Shown here: positions 1-8,272 of the stretch, in pieces
Numbering within the stretch: position 1 is the first letter of the stretch
Layout of the letters: every line of letters begins with the position of its first letter
Source: Rhodocyclaceae bacterium
GTDB taxonomy: Bacteria; Pseudomonadota; Gammaproteobacteria; Burkholderiales; Rhodocyclaceae
Assembly (NCBI GenBank): GCA_016791105.1
Contig: JAEUNM010000069.1
Span: 1 to 64,000, forward strand
Length of the DNA: 64,000 nt
Direction: 5' to 3'
Translations under genes and position numbers: made by a program
The notes under the pieces: generated by a model
Told to the model about the DNA's origin: nothing
Seen by the model: only the letters and a program-made list of their open reading frames with translations
The model's database searches: none

Positions 1-82
1 ATTTCTGGTGCCACGCATTGCGCCGGTCGGCGCGGAACAACTTTCCGCAAAACAGACACTTCCGTTCCTCTGGGTGCGCCAT
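1..82 (-). CDS. N-terminal fragment of a small zinc-ribbon-like protein (runs off the left edge)
   Basis: Reading the minus strand from the ATG at 82 gives an open frame of 27 codons to the window edge. It includes KCLFCGKLF followed by RRNAWHQK. The CxxC pair followed by a basic RN..HQK stretch resembles, from memory, conserved hypothetical proteins in which two more Cys (YCS...CR) complete a zinc ribbon; that second half lies outside the window. A strong ribosome binding site, AGGAGG (complement of 90-95), sits 7 nt before the ATG, which makes a real start likely. The family assignment is tentative because only the first 27 residues are visible. Function unknown; binding of nucleic acid would be an inference. 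Confidence 0.55.
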   Translation of the reverse strand, partial: MAHPEERKCLFCGKLFRADRRNAWHQK

Positions 83-786
83 GACTCACCCTCCTCGCGG
101 TGATCATGGGCGCTACCACGCGCCCCCGCACGAACCACAAGCCGCCGGCCAGGAACAAACGGCGAAGAACGAAGAAAACCGAAGAACGACAAAGAAGGAC
201 CAGAACGGCCTTTTAGAAAAAATCCACCGAAGAAAATCGACGAAGAAAACCCGCCACTTTCAACCCGCCCAATTCAGCCGGGTTTCAGGTTGCCGCTGAC
301 ATTGACCGGACAGTTTTCAGAATTTCCAAACCGTGGTGCGCCAGCCGGTCTGGGCGAAGCAGCACGAGCTTGCGTTCTGGCCGGCAACCCGGCCTCGCAA
401 ATGCAAACTGAACCAAGCGCCGCCTTGCCCGTTCCAGAGGCCGTCGGCGCACGCGCCTGCCGCGAGCATGCGACCGGACGGTACACGCAGTTGCCCGGCG
501 GGCTAGCGCAGAACTCCTTGTGTGCCAGGCCGGCGAGCAGATCCAATCCCATGCGGGCGCGCGCGGACGAAATCTGGCAACGGCTCCTGTCGCGGCGCGC
601 CATAAGCGCCTGCTGCCCCTGACTGAAGGGCATGCACATGTGTCGGCTTACTGCATCAATGCCGGCGATGCGGGCGGGTTCGCGCAAGCGCGCGAATTCG
701 AGTTGTAGCAATGGGCGCTCGTGCGCCCGTTGCGCCTGGAATTTGCCCAGGCGGGTCGGGCCATGCGAACCGCGGCTGGCGGCACA
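83..786. other. Intergenic stretch without a convincing gene
   Basis: About 700 bases between the left-edge gene and the MarR gene. Several overlapping frames are open on both strands because of high GC, but none has a recognisable domain, ribosome binding site or consistent codon bias. Bases 155-255 are purine-rich with repeated GAAGAA-like words, unlike the rest of the window. It could be decayed coding sequence; I cannot assign it. Confidence 0.4.
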
Positions 787-1278
787 TCAGTGCCGCTGCG
801 CGACGCCCGGGTCCACGATGTCCAATAGTTCGCCCAGACCGCGGCGCAGGCCGGCCAAACTGGCCGGCGGCATTTGCTGCAAGGCCGCGCGCAGCCGCGC
901 CAGCAGCGGCGACGCCGACTGCACGCAGGATTCGCCCCGGCTGGTGAGGTGCACGCGTACCACCCGGCAGTCCTCCTTTTGCCGCGCGCGCAGCACCAGC
1001 CCATTGCTTTCCAGCTTGTCCAGCAGATTGCTGGCGCTGGAGTGGTGGACCAGCATGGCGTGCGCCAGAGCGCTCACCGTAAGCCCCGGTTCGGCAGAAA
1101 TGAGCCATAACGCCCACAACTGCGACCCGCTCAAACCTTGCACGCGGTCCACGTTCTGCATGCTGGCCTGCAAGGTGCGCACCAGCAGCAATAAGCGGGC
1201 GAACGCCTGTCCGGCATCGGAACCATCGTTCGGAACCGGGCTACCGGCATCGGCGTCATCGGATACCGGCACGCTCAT
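787..1278 (-). CDS. MarR-family transcriptional regulator
   Basis: A 163-aa winged-helix repressor of the MarR family. The core has the usual order: a dimerisation helix, LSGSQLWALWLISAEPGLT (helix 2-3 region), HHSSASNLLDKLESNGLV (recognition helix), then the wing with DCRVVRVHLTSRGE. Such proteins bind palindromic operators as dimers and usually repress their own promoter until a phenolic or other small ligand releases them. I chose the ATG at 1278 rather than the upstream in-frame TTG at 1320, because the TTG lies at the edge of the promoter and operator mapped at 1305-1333. The gene stands alone, divergent from the SNF2 gene across about 570 bases. It is clearly paralogous to the MarR gene at 29726-30226 (shared LSG.QLW, AS.LVDKLE and RVV.L.LT positions). 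The ligand cannot be predicted. Confidence 0.85.
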   Translation of the reverse strand: MSVPVSDDADAGSPVPNDGSDAGQAFARLLLLVRTLQASMQNVDRVQGLSGSQLWALWLISAEPGLTVSALAHAMLVHHSSASNLLDKLESNGLVLRARQKEDCRVVRVHLTSRGESCVQSASPLLARLRAALQQMPPASLAGLRRGLGELLDIVDPGVAQRH

Positions 1279-1304
1279 TCGTTCACACCGCTTGTCTTTG
1301 TCCA

Positions 1305-1333
1305 ATACTATTTTTGACAAACGTATTTGTCAA
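1305..1333 (-). promoter_or_regulatory. Sigma70-type promoter with embedded palindromic MarR operator
   Basis: On the minus strand TTGACA (1333-1328) and TAGTAT (1310-1305) are separated by exactly 17 nt, a near-ideal sigma70 promoter pointing at the MarR gene. Bases 1314-1333 form the 20-bp palindrome TTGACAAACGTATTTGTCAA, with perfect 8-bp arms and a 4-bp centre. It covers the -35 box and most of the spacer. The size, symmetry and position are those of an autoregulatory MarR operator. The sequence is directly visible; binding by this MarR protein is inference. Confidence 0.7.
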
Positions 1334-1398
1334 TGAAAAATCGGCCGGGCTGCGTGGTGGGCACGCCGGGAGGATGGTTTGAAAGTTGCTCGCCGGGA

Positions 1399-1450
1399 CG
1401 GGCATCTACGGGCATCTACGGGCATCGTCGGCCATCGACGGGCAGGAACG
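1399..1450. repeat. Five degenerate 10-bp tandem repeats
   Basis: Five consecutive 10-bp units: two perfect GGCATCTACG copies (1401-1420), then GGCATCGTCG, GCCATCGACG and GGCAGGAACG. They lie in the intergenic region between the MarR and SNF2 genes, just before the two hairpins at 1467-1490 and 1552-1576. Function unknown; the 10-bp period equals one helical turn, so phased binding is possible but unproven. Confidence 0.6.
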
Positions 1451-1466
1451 GGCCAAGCGGCCCAGC

Positions 1467-1490
1467 GGGACGGGGTATTTACCCCGTCCC
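1467..1490. repeat. Perfect palindrome, first of two related hairpins
   Basis: GGGACGGGGTA and TACCCCGTCCC are perfect 11-bp inverted arms separated by two T residues. The stem core GGACGGGG recurs in the hairpin at 1552-1576. There is no T-run after it on either strand, so an ordinary intrinsic terminator is not indicated. It lies in the 575-base gap between the MarR and SNF2 genes, which otherwise holds only the tandem repeats and no credible ORF. Confidence 0.65.
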
Positions 1491-1551
1491 GAACGTTTCG
1501 CAACGTGACGGACCAGGGAGCGCGCTCTGGATGGAACCCCCCCAAACGATG

Positions 1552-1576
1552 CGGACGGGGCAACATGCCCCGTCCG
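1552..1576. repeat. Second related hairpin with a compensatory stem change
   Basis: CGGACGGGGCA and TGCCCCGTCCG are perfect 11-bp arms around a 3-nt ACA loop. Compared with the hairpin at 1467-1490, the stem position T:A has become C:G, so pairing is retained while the sequence changes. This suggests the structure itself has been maintained. The following bases (TGGTTTTACC) give a short T-run on the plus strand, so a terminator for plus-strand transcription is possible but weak. Confidence 0.6.
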
Positions 1577-1853
1577 GCGATGGTTTTACCTTAGCTCTTC
1601 TGGCTCTTCGCCCCCGACAGCCCCCCCGAACAAACCTACGTCAATGAAGCGCGGCGGCCATCAAGACCGGTAAAATCTGCGGCTGGGCGCCGCACAGCGC
1701 CTTGCCGGCAGATCGCGTCGGTCCGGCTGCCGGCTTGCACGGCGTTGGATACGGCAGGCTGCGCGCCCGGTTGGCGCCATATAGCCGCACGGATTGGCAC
1801 GCCTTCCGGACAGCCGCATCCGGATTCACTTTTACCCACTCGAAGCCCGCCCC

Positions 1854-4800
1854 ATGGATACCAGCCCCCCCGCCACCGCGTCTGCTCAGACGCTGGATGG
1901 ACTGAGCGCCATCGAACGCCAGGTGCTGGATGCCCAAACCATCATCTGGGGCTACGAATCCTTCAGCAACCTGCTCGAGGTGCTGCGCTGGCTATTTGCG
2001 TGGGACCCGGACGGGCGGGCGTTCACGCACGAAAAGCTCAAGCTGGCGCACAAAGCTCTGCGCCAGCAGGACCTGCTGGAGGAAGAAACGGCGCGCCCGG
2101 GGCGCTGGCGCGTACGCGAGCCGCTACGCAGCAGCGTCTATCTGGCGCTGCTGGAGCGGCTCCCGGGTAGCCAGCTGCGCCACGCCGTGTTTAGCGCCGC
2201 GCGCTATTCACCTAAAGGACCACATTATGGTTGGTCGGTTTCCGGCGTAGACGCGTCCGCCGCCGTATTGCGGGTGGCGCTGCTTACCGACACCCCGGCG
2301 GCCGAACTCGTTACGCTCGAAAGCCAATTCAGGCTCGCTTACGATCAGGCCGCCATCACCTCCCGCGCTTTCGGCGGCCGCGTGGACGATGCCATCTTCC
2401 GCCGCATGCCGGGCAGGTGGCGTGATTGGCTGGTTGGGAACGGCCTGGGCCGCTTTGCTCATAGTTTCGATGCGACGCAGCTGCCGGTGTTTGAGTGGGT
2501 GCTCGCTTCGCTGCAACGGCCGGGCTGCAACTTGCCGCCGCATTTGCGTTACCAGACGGTAGAAATCCTGTTGCATCAGGGCAAGGCGGACGCGGCCCTA
2601 GGTCTTTTGGCAGGTTCTGATTCCATGGATGCCAAGGCCTTGCGCGCAGCCGCGCTGGTGCAGGACGGCCGCTGGCAGGAAGCCGAAGCCGAATTCGACG
2701 CTGCCATGAAGGCACTGAAGAAGGAGCATGGCGGCAAGGCCGCGCCGCTGCCTTACAGCCTGACGCAATATCATGTCCTGGCCCTGCTGGCGCAACAGAC
2801 GCCCCGGGCGCAGGAAGCCGCACGCAAGTTCTGCCTGACCGCATCGCGCTCGCGCAATCCTTCTCCGCATGACGGCTGGGGACTGTGGGTGCATGCGGTC
2901 AATGTTCGCCTGGGCAACACGGCTCTGGAACGAACGGCCTTTCGCCTGCGCTCCAGGGCCGATCACATCGACCCGAGCGATGTATGGCGCTGCTGGCTGC
3001 GCGCCTGGCTGGGGCTGGCGCCGGAACGCAAGGACGACGGCACGGACAGCCAGGCGCTGACCAGGCTGCGCGCCGGCCTGCAGGGCGTCGGATTTGCCTG
3101 GATCGCCCAACAACTCGAAGCGGCGGAAACGGTGTATCGCGGCGGCGAGCCCCCGCCGAACTGTTTCATTCCCTGCCGGCAGGAGAACTGGCGTACGGTA
3201 CTCGCCTCGCTGCAAGCCCTGGCCGGCGAAGAAGCGACTGGAAAAGCGGAATCCTCCGCCCCGTCCAGCCGCATCCTGTGGAGCCTGAACCTGGATCCGG
3301 ACGGATCGGTGCTGGACATCGAACCGCTCGAACAGAAGCGTGGCGCGCGCGGATGGGGCAAGCCCAAAGCTCTGGGCCTCAGCCGCCTGGCGGGCAATGA
3401 AAATCTCGACCCTTGGGACCATAAAGTTGCCCGCGCGGTCCGCGAAAGCCGCTACGCCAGCAGACTGTACACATTGGACCGGGCGGCGGCCATTACCGCG
3501 CTGATCGGTCATCCGGCCGTGGTGCTTGGTCACGATTTCGACGAAACCGTGGACCTGGTGGAAGGAACACCAGAAATGGAGGTAGTGCGCCGGGGCGACA
3601 GCTTCACGCTGCGCGTGAACCCGCCCCTGCGGGAAGCAGAGCCCGAGTTTTTCCGCGACGACACCGAACAAAGGCGTGAGGCGGACGCCCTGAGTCTGAT
3701 CACCGTGCTGCAGGATTCGCCGCGCCGCCTGCGGGTAGTCCGCTTCACGCCGGCACAGCGCAGAGCCGCCATCCTGCTGGCCGGCAAAGTGAGTGTGCCG
3801 GCCTCGGCGGAAGCGGAACTGGAAAAAACGCTGCAACTTCTGACCAGCCACTTCCAGGTCCATGGCGATTCTGCCCGCGCTGCCAGGGAAGTGGAAACCG
3901 ATTCCCGGCTGCGGGCCGAACTTTCCCCCACCGGTGAAGGCCTGTTGCTACGCCTGGTAGCCGCGCCGCTGGGCGACGACGGGCCGCGCCTCATGCCGGG
4001 CGTGGGCCGCGAACGCATCATGGCCGCACTGCGTGGGGAGGGGGTGGGTACGCGACGCGACCTCAAGGTGGAGCGCGCGCATCTCGACGCCGTGCTGGAT
4101 GCCCTGCCTTTTCTCGATCCGCCCGCGCGCGGCGACCAGGTGGCGGAGTGGCAGGTGGATGAGCCGGAACAGGCGCTTTCCCTGGTGGAAACGCTGCCAC
4201 AACTGCCGGCCGTGGCGGCCCTGGATTGGCCCAAAGGGAAGCCGGTGCGCGTGCACACCGTCGACGCGCGGCAACTGGGCGTCAGCGTGCGCACCGACCG
4301 CGACTGGTTCGCGCTGTCCGGCCAGGTGCGCCTGGACGAGGGGCTGGTGCTTGAACTGGAACAGTTGCTGGAATGGTCCGCCTCCGGCCGCGGCCGCTTC
4401 CTGCCTATGGGCGCAGGCACCTACGCGGCATTGACCGAGCATCTGCGCGCCCAATTGGCCGATCTCGCCGCAGTGGCCGAAATCGGTAAGGACGGCGCGC
4501 GCATCCCGCAACTGGCGGCGGCATGGCTGGAGCAGGCGCTGGAAGGCACCGAAGCCACACTGGATAAGGCCTTCCGCCACAAGGTGGACCGGCTGCGCGC
4601 CGCACAGGACCAGACCCATAGCGTGCCCCGAGCGCTACAGGCACAACTGCGGCCCTATCAGGAAGATGGCTATGGCTGGGCCATGCGCCTGGCGGATGCC
4701 GGATTCGGCGCCTGCCTGGCCGATGACATGGGCCTGGGCAAAACCCTGCAGGCCCTGGCCGTATTGCTCGCGCGCGCCGGTGGCGGCGCGGCGCTGGTGG

Positions 4801-6029
4801 TGGCACCCACTTCGGTATGCGGCAACTGGCTGGCCGAAGCCGGTCGCTTCGCCCCCACCCTCAACTTCCAGTATTACGGCGAAGGCGACCGCGCCGGCAT
4901 GATCACAGCGGCCGCGCCCGGCGACGTCATCCTGGTGTCCTACGGCTTGATGCAGCAGGCGGCGGAAGCATTCGCCGCGCGCAGTTGGCACACCCTGGTG
5001 GTGGATGAAGCCCAGGCCGTCAAAAACGCCCAGGCCAAGCGCTCCCAGGCCCTGTTCGACCTGCCCGCGGATTTTCGCCTGGCCCTGTCCGGCACCCCGG
5101 TCGAAAACCGCCTTGCCGAACTATGGTCCATCATGCGCTTTTGCAACCCGGGCCTGCTGGGCACCCTCACCCGCTTCAACCAGCGCTTCGCCACGCCCAT
5201 AGAACGGGACCGCGATCGCGACACCCAGCACCTGCTGCGCCGTCTGATCGCCCCTTTCTTGCTGCGGCGTACCAAGGCGCAAGTGCTGCAGGAACTGCCG
5301 CCGCGCACCGAACAGACCCTCACCATAGTCCCCGAAGCGGCCGAAGCCGCTCATTACGAAGCCCTGCGCCGCCAGGCCCTGGCGGAAACCGCGAATTCCC
5401 TGGCAACGGAATCGGCCGGGCAGACCCGCTTCGTGATCCTCGCGCAACTCACCCGCCTGCGGCGCGCCGCCTGCGACCCGCGCCTGACCAGCCCGCAACT
5501 CGGCATCGTTGGCGCAAAACTACGAGCTTTCGCCGAACTTGCCACGGAGCTGTCCGCCAATGGCCACAAGGCCCTGGTATTCAGCCAGTTCGTCGATTTC
5601 CTGACCCTGCTGCGCGAGCCGCTGGACCAGGCCGGCATCGCTTACCAATACCTGGACGGTTCCACGCCCGCCGCCGAACGCACCAGACGCGTCGCCGCGT
5701 TCCAGAAAGGCGAGGGAGATCTGTTTCTGATCAGCCTCAAGGCCGGGGGATTCGGACTCAACCTGACCGCCGCCGATTACGTGGTGATCGCCGACCCCTG
5801 GTGGAACCCCGCCGCCGAAGACCAAGCCATGGGCCGCGCCCACCGCATCGGCCAGCAACGCCCCGTCACCGTGTATCGCCTGGTGCTGAAAGCCAGCCTG
5901 GAGGAACACATCGTCAGCCTGCTCGGCGAAAAGCGCGCCCTGGCCGAAGGCATCCTGGCCGAGGGCGAGGGCGCCGTCCTGCCCTCCACCGACGACCTGC
6001 TTGCACTGATTCGGGGGGCGCAGGCTTAG
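1854..6029 (+). CDS. SNF2-family DEAD/DEAH-box helicase
   Basis: A 1,391-aa ATP-dependent DNA translocase of the Swi2/Snf2 class. The ATPase core occupies roughly the last 480 residues: Walker A DDMGLGKT (957-964), Walker B DEAQ (1051-1054), SGTPVENRL just after, LRRTKAQV, then the second RecA lobe with LVFSQF, GGFGLNLTAADYVV, DPWWNP and HRIGQ (1330-1334). The first 900 residues are large and divergent. They begin with a winged-helix-like segment and continue as helical, TPR-like sequence (about 250-420), without a SWIM motif. I chose the ATG at 1854 over one 20 codons upstream because the extra residues look non-native; neither has a strong ribosome binding site. Bacterial Snf2 proteins remodel protein-DNA or protein-nucleic acid complexes; the target here is unknown. 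It is monocistronic, so context gives little help. Confidence 0.9.
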   Translation: MDTSPPATASAQTLDGLSAIERQVLDAQTIIWGYESFSNLLEVLRWLFAWDPDGRAFTHEKLKLAHKALRQQDLLEEETARPGRWRVREPLRSSVYLALLERLPGSQLRHAVFSAARYSPKGPHYGWSVSGVDASAAVLRVALLTDTPAAELVTLESQFRLAYDQAAITSRAFGGRVDDAIFRRMPGRWRDWLVGNGLGRFAHSFDATQLPVFEWVLASLQRPGCNLPPHLRYQTVEILLHQGKADAALGLLAGSDSMDAKALRAAALVQDGRWQEAEAEFDAAMKALKKEHGGKAAPLPYSLTQYHVLALLAQQTPRAQEAARKFCLTASRSRNPSPHDGWGLWVHAVNVRLGNTALERTAFRLRSRADHIDPSDVWRCWLRAWLGLAPERKDDGTDSQALTRLRAGLQGVGFAWIAQQLEAAETVYRGGEPPPNCFIPCRQENWRTVLASLQALAGEEATGKAESSAPSSRILWSLNLDPDGSVLDIEPLEQKRGARGWGKPKALGLSRLAGNENLDPWDHKVARAVRESRYASRLYTLDRAAAITALIGHPAVVLGHDFDETVDLVEGTPEMEVVRRGDSFTLRVNPPLREAEPEFFRDDTEQRREADALSLITVLQDSPRRLRVVRFTPAQRRAAILLAGKVSVPASAEAELEKTLQLLTSHFQVHGDSARAAREVETDSRLRAELSPTGEGLLLRLVAAPLGDDGPRLMPGVGRERIMAALRGEGVGTRRDLKVERAHLDAVLDALPFLDPPARGDQVAEWQVDEPEQALSLVETLPQLPAVAALDWPKGKPVRVHTVDARQLGVSVRTDRDWFALSGQVRLDEGLVLELEQLLEWSASGRGRFLPMGAGTYAALTEHLRAQLADLAAVAEIGKDGARIPQLAAAWLEQALEGTEATLDKAFRHKVDRLRAAQDQTHSVPRALQAQLRPYQEDGYGWAMRLADAGFGACLADDMGLGKTLQALAVLLARAGGGAALVVAPTSVCGNWLAEAGRFAPTLNFQYYGEGDRAGMITAAAPGDVILVSYGLMQQAAEAFAARSWHTLVVDEAQAVKNAQAKRSQALFDLPADFRLALSGTPVENRLAELWSIMRFCNPGLLGTLTRFNQRFATPIERDRDRDTQHLLRRLIAPFLLRRTKAQVLQELPPRTEQTLTIVPEAAEAAHYEALRRQALAETANSLATESAGQTRFVILAQLTRLRRAACDPRLTSPQLGIVGAKLRAFAELATELSANGHKALVFSQFVDFLTLLREPLDQAGIAYQYLDGSTPAAERTRRVAAFQKGEGDLFLISLKAGGFGLNLTAADYVVIADPWWNPAAEDQAMGRAHRIGQQRPVTVYRLVLKASLEEHIVSLLGEKRALAEGILAEGEGAVLPSTDDLLALIRGAQA

Positions 6030-6389
6030 CTTCGAGCGCTGCGTTTGTCCCGGAGGCATTCGACCGTCGCGATCACGCATCGAGTCAAACGCCACCTTGA
6101 ACTGGATGGTGGCGACAGGACGCTTGCGACGCCGCCATGAATTGCGGGATGCGGCAACGAAATCGATGCCGGCTGAAACGAGGCCAGAGCGACGTAAATT
6201 TCCTGAGCGAGCGTATTCCGATCGCGCTCTGCCTCGGAGCACGCGAACTCGGCAGCATTTGTTGCGCTCCACGGCCGCCGACCATCCCGGGCAACATACG
6301 CTGACGGATGGGCGCCAATGAAGGTCTGGCGCGCAACAGCGCCGCCGGCCGAATACGCTGCATAGCCGGCAAACGCGGCACGCGGGCGG
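6030..6389. other. Intergenic stretch, nothing recognised
   Basis: About 360 bases between the SNF2 gene and the toxin-antitoxin promoter. Open frames on both strands are short or read through from antisense sequence and have no recognisable domain. I see no strong hairpin or repeat. Confidence 0.4.
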
Positions 6390-6392
6390 ATG

Positions 6393-6410
6393 TATAATGA
6401 CTACCGTCAT
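6393..6410 (+). promoter_or_regulatory. -10 box and small palindrome before the toxin-antitoxin operon
   Basis: A perfect -10 hexamer TATAAT (6393-6398) overlaps the inverted repeat ATGAC-TACC-GTCAT (6397-6410). No good -35 box is visible about 17 nt upstream. The position, about 20-35 nt before the antitoxin start, fits the autoregulatory operator that Phd/YefM antitoxins typically bind. Binding is inferred. Confidence 0.55.
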
Positions 6411-6428
6411 ATGACCAGGTACACAATC

Positions 6429-6662
6429 ATGGCCATGCAGGTATCGAAATCGCAGTTCAAGGCGCGGGCTTTGGAATTTTTTCGCCAAATCGAAGCCAGC
6501 GGCGAACCCGTCGTCGTTACCGACCACGGTCAGCCGAAACTGGAAGTTCGTCCCTACAAAGCCCCCTCGCGCAACCCTATGGACGTGTTGCGGGGCACGG
6601 TCCTGCATTACGACGGCCCAACCGCCCCGGTCGCCGACGACGATTGGGAGGCGTCCCGGTGA
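6429..6662 (+). CDS. Phd/YefM-family antitoxin
   Basis: A 77-aa antitoxin. Its N-terminal half, with MQVSKSQFKARALEFF followed by EASGEPVVVTDHGQPKLEV, is the characteristic DNA-binding fold of Phd/YefM proteins. The acidic C-terminal tail (PVADDDWEA) would wrap around and block the toxin. Its stop overlaps the start of the PIN-domain gene by 4 bp (GTGA), the usual coupled arrangement. I chose the ATG at 6429; the ATG at 6435 is equally possible, and an ATG at 6390 is excluded because it lies upstream of the probable transcription start. Antitoxin plus toxin would repress the promoter at 6393-6410. Confidence 0.85.
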   Translation: MAMQVSKSQFKARALEFFRQIEASGEPVVVTDHGQPKLEVRPYKAPSRNPMDVLRGTVLHYDGPTAPVADDDWEASR

Positions 6663-7057
6663 TCGTTCTGGATACCCACGCACTGCTTTGGTGGGCGTCC
6701 GGAGACGAAGGCCGGCTATCAACCCCGGCGTCGCGCGCAATCGCAGCCGAAATGCGCGAAGGCCAAATCATGGTGTCATCCATTTCCGCCTGGGAATTGG
6801 CGATGCTGGTCTGCAAGGGCCGCGTGGCACTTTCCATGGACGTCGACGCATGGCTGTCAGTGTTAAGTCAGATTGAACCCGTGCACTTCGTACCGGTGGA
6901 TAATGAAATTGCCGTGAAAAGCACCGAACTGCCAGGCGAATTCCACAAAGACCCGGCAGATCGCATCATCGTGGCGACTGCGCGCAAACTCGCAGCGCCA
7001 CTGGTCACCGCAGATGAACGCATACGCGCGTATCCACATGTTCAAACGGTCTGGTGA
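6659..7057 (+). CDS. PIN-domain ribonuclease toxin (VapC-type)
   Basis: A 132-aa PIN domain, full length for the family. The acidic active-site residues are in their expected places: VLDTHALLWW (Asp near residue 5), SISAWELAML (Glu), DPADRIIVATA (Asp) and LVTADERI (Asp). DTHALLWW is typical of the PIN subgroup paired with Phd-type antitoxins. These are Mg-dependent endoribonucleases that cut tRNA or rRNA and stop growth when the labile antitoxin is lost. Translation starts at GTG (6659), overlapping the antitoxin TGA, so the toxin is translationally coupled and made in smaller amount. The actual RNA target cannot be read from sequence. Confidence 0.87.
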   Translation: MIVLDTHALLWWASGDEGRLSTPASRAIAAEMREGQIMVSSISAWELAMLVCKGRVALSMDVDAWLSVLSQIEPVHFVPVDNEIAVKSTELPGEFHKDPADRIIVATARKLAAPLVTADERIRAYPHVQTVW

Positions 7058-8272
7058 CGGCGCTTGCGCCTACGCGTCGCCATGATGCCGCGCCCGTCGT
7101 ACTCCGTAGTTTCATATCCATCCATTGCTGCCACGACACGACAGGCCGCCCAGTTGCACTCCTCCGCGTTCCTGGGGAACTGCACTGTTCGGTGACGTCA
7201 GGCATGTTCCGATCCGTGCGGCAAAACCAGGGAGCGGGGGAACCCGTGGACAGAACGAGGTAATTTCCAGATCCGGCCTTGCGCCGGAGCGGGTTCTTTC
7301 TATCGCGGCGCAAACTGGCTCACTCTGCCGTCCTGACCCCGCTTCTCCCTCTCAGCGACTGGCGGAAGGCAGTCGGCCTCCGGGCCATCCGCATTCGCCG
7401 CTGCGTCCCGGCCGAATGGCAGGCGCGCCACGAAAAGGCATCGTGGAAGCGGACGCCCAGGGCCGAACGTCGCCGGGGGAATGGCGTCAGCACCTATTTA
7501 TTTCTCTCGTAAGCTTTGTTTCGAAGCTGCCTGGACAGTACAGGTAATTCAGGAAAGCTCCGCTTTTACACTGACACCTGACGGCACCGCACGGACCAAG
7601 GGCAGGTCTTGGAGCAACGGGCGGTTCAACCGGCCCACCGCAATATTCCACGACGCGCGGGAAATTGCCTGGAACAAAACCCTACAGATCACCCAGAACA
7701 ATGGCAGCCTTACGCAATGGATTTAAACTTGTTCGGGTCGCTGGCCCCGCCGAAATGGCACCCGACGGGTGCGGCAGTACATGCGAGACGCCAGCGGAAC
7801 AGGCATCCGGCACAATGGGCGCGGCGTCCGCGGATTTGCCGTTTTCAAACCCGAAAAAATCACCGTCAAATTCAAGCTCAACCAAGACTGTTTCATTGCG
7901 CTCGACCACGCCGGAGCCATGTGGATTTGGTACCCGGGACAGCGGGACAGTCGCGGCTCGCCACGCGCACTTAGAGCGACCATACACCAACTATCCTGCT
8001 TCACTATTTCTCCGTTATATCGCTCATATACAGCATTTGACTATTTGGCACGATCCTGGTAGCCTTTCGCTGCCATTCATGGCACATCAATACCGACAAT
8101 CCATATTGGGAGCAATTTTGTGCCAGCTCGAATGCATGCTGCTGGTACGCCGGGGGCTGTTTATTCGAGGTCTTGTCGCCTCCGAAAATTGTGTATTCGC
8201 AACAACATGATTTGACCCGCGTCAATTCGCGGCTCGGTCCCACGGTACGCAAGGGCGTTTGAGGAGAAATTG
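7058..8272. other. 1.2-kb stretch without an intact gene
   Basis: The interval between the PIN toxin and the next gene holds no intact recognisable gene. A hairpin TCCGGC-CTTGC-GCCGGA (7272-7288) followed by GCGGGTTCTTTCT could act as a weak terminator for plus-strand transcription. Coding-like traces at 7481-7960 are listed separately. The segment 7990-8215 is AT-richer than its surroundings, with no repeats or clear promoter found. Confidence 0.4.
7481..7960 (+). pseudogene. Possible decayed reading frame, unidentified
   Basis: One plus-strand frame is open over 7481-7726, has a TAA at 7724-7726, and continues in the same frame to about 7960 after the stop. Two parts look coding: around 7600-7720 (GRFNRPTAIFHDAREIAW) and around 7835-7935 (FAVFKPEKITVKFKL and CFIALDHAGAMWIWYPG). 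In the second part nearly every third codon position is G or C, as expected for coding DNA here. I do not recognise the protein. A single in-frame stop in a broken gene is one reading; chance open frames in GC-rich DNA is another. Confidence 0.22.

Noticed and set aside
1401..1450. CRISPR-like array from the 10-bp repeats
   Set aside because: Units are only 10 bp, directly adjacent without spacers, and no cas genes are present.
1467..1576. Tandem intrinsic terminators
   Set aside because: Stems are strong but only the second has a weak T-run, and no plus-strand gene ends upstream of them.
2598..3863. 421-codon minus-strand frame inside the SNF2 gene
   Set aside because: Antisense shadow of a long coding region; no recognisable motif or start signal.
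5520..6740. 406-codon open frame on the minus strand overlapping the SNF2 gene end and the antitoxin gene
   Set aside because: It is antisense to well-supported genes, has no domain and an Arg/Gly/Ala-rich composition typical of shadow frames in GC-rich DNA.
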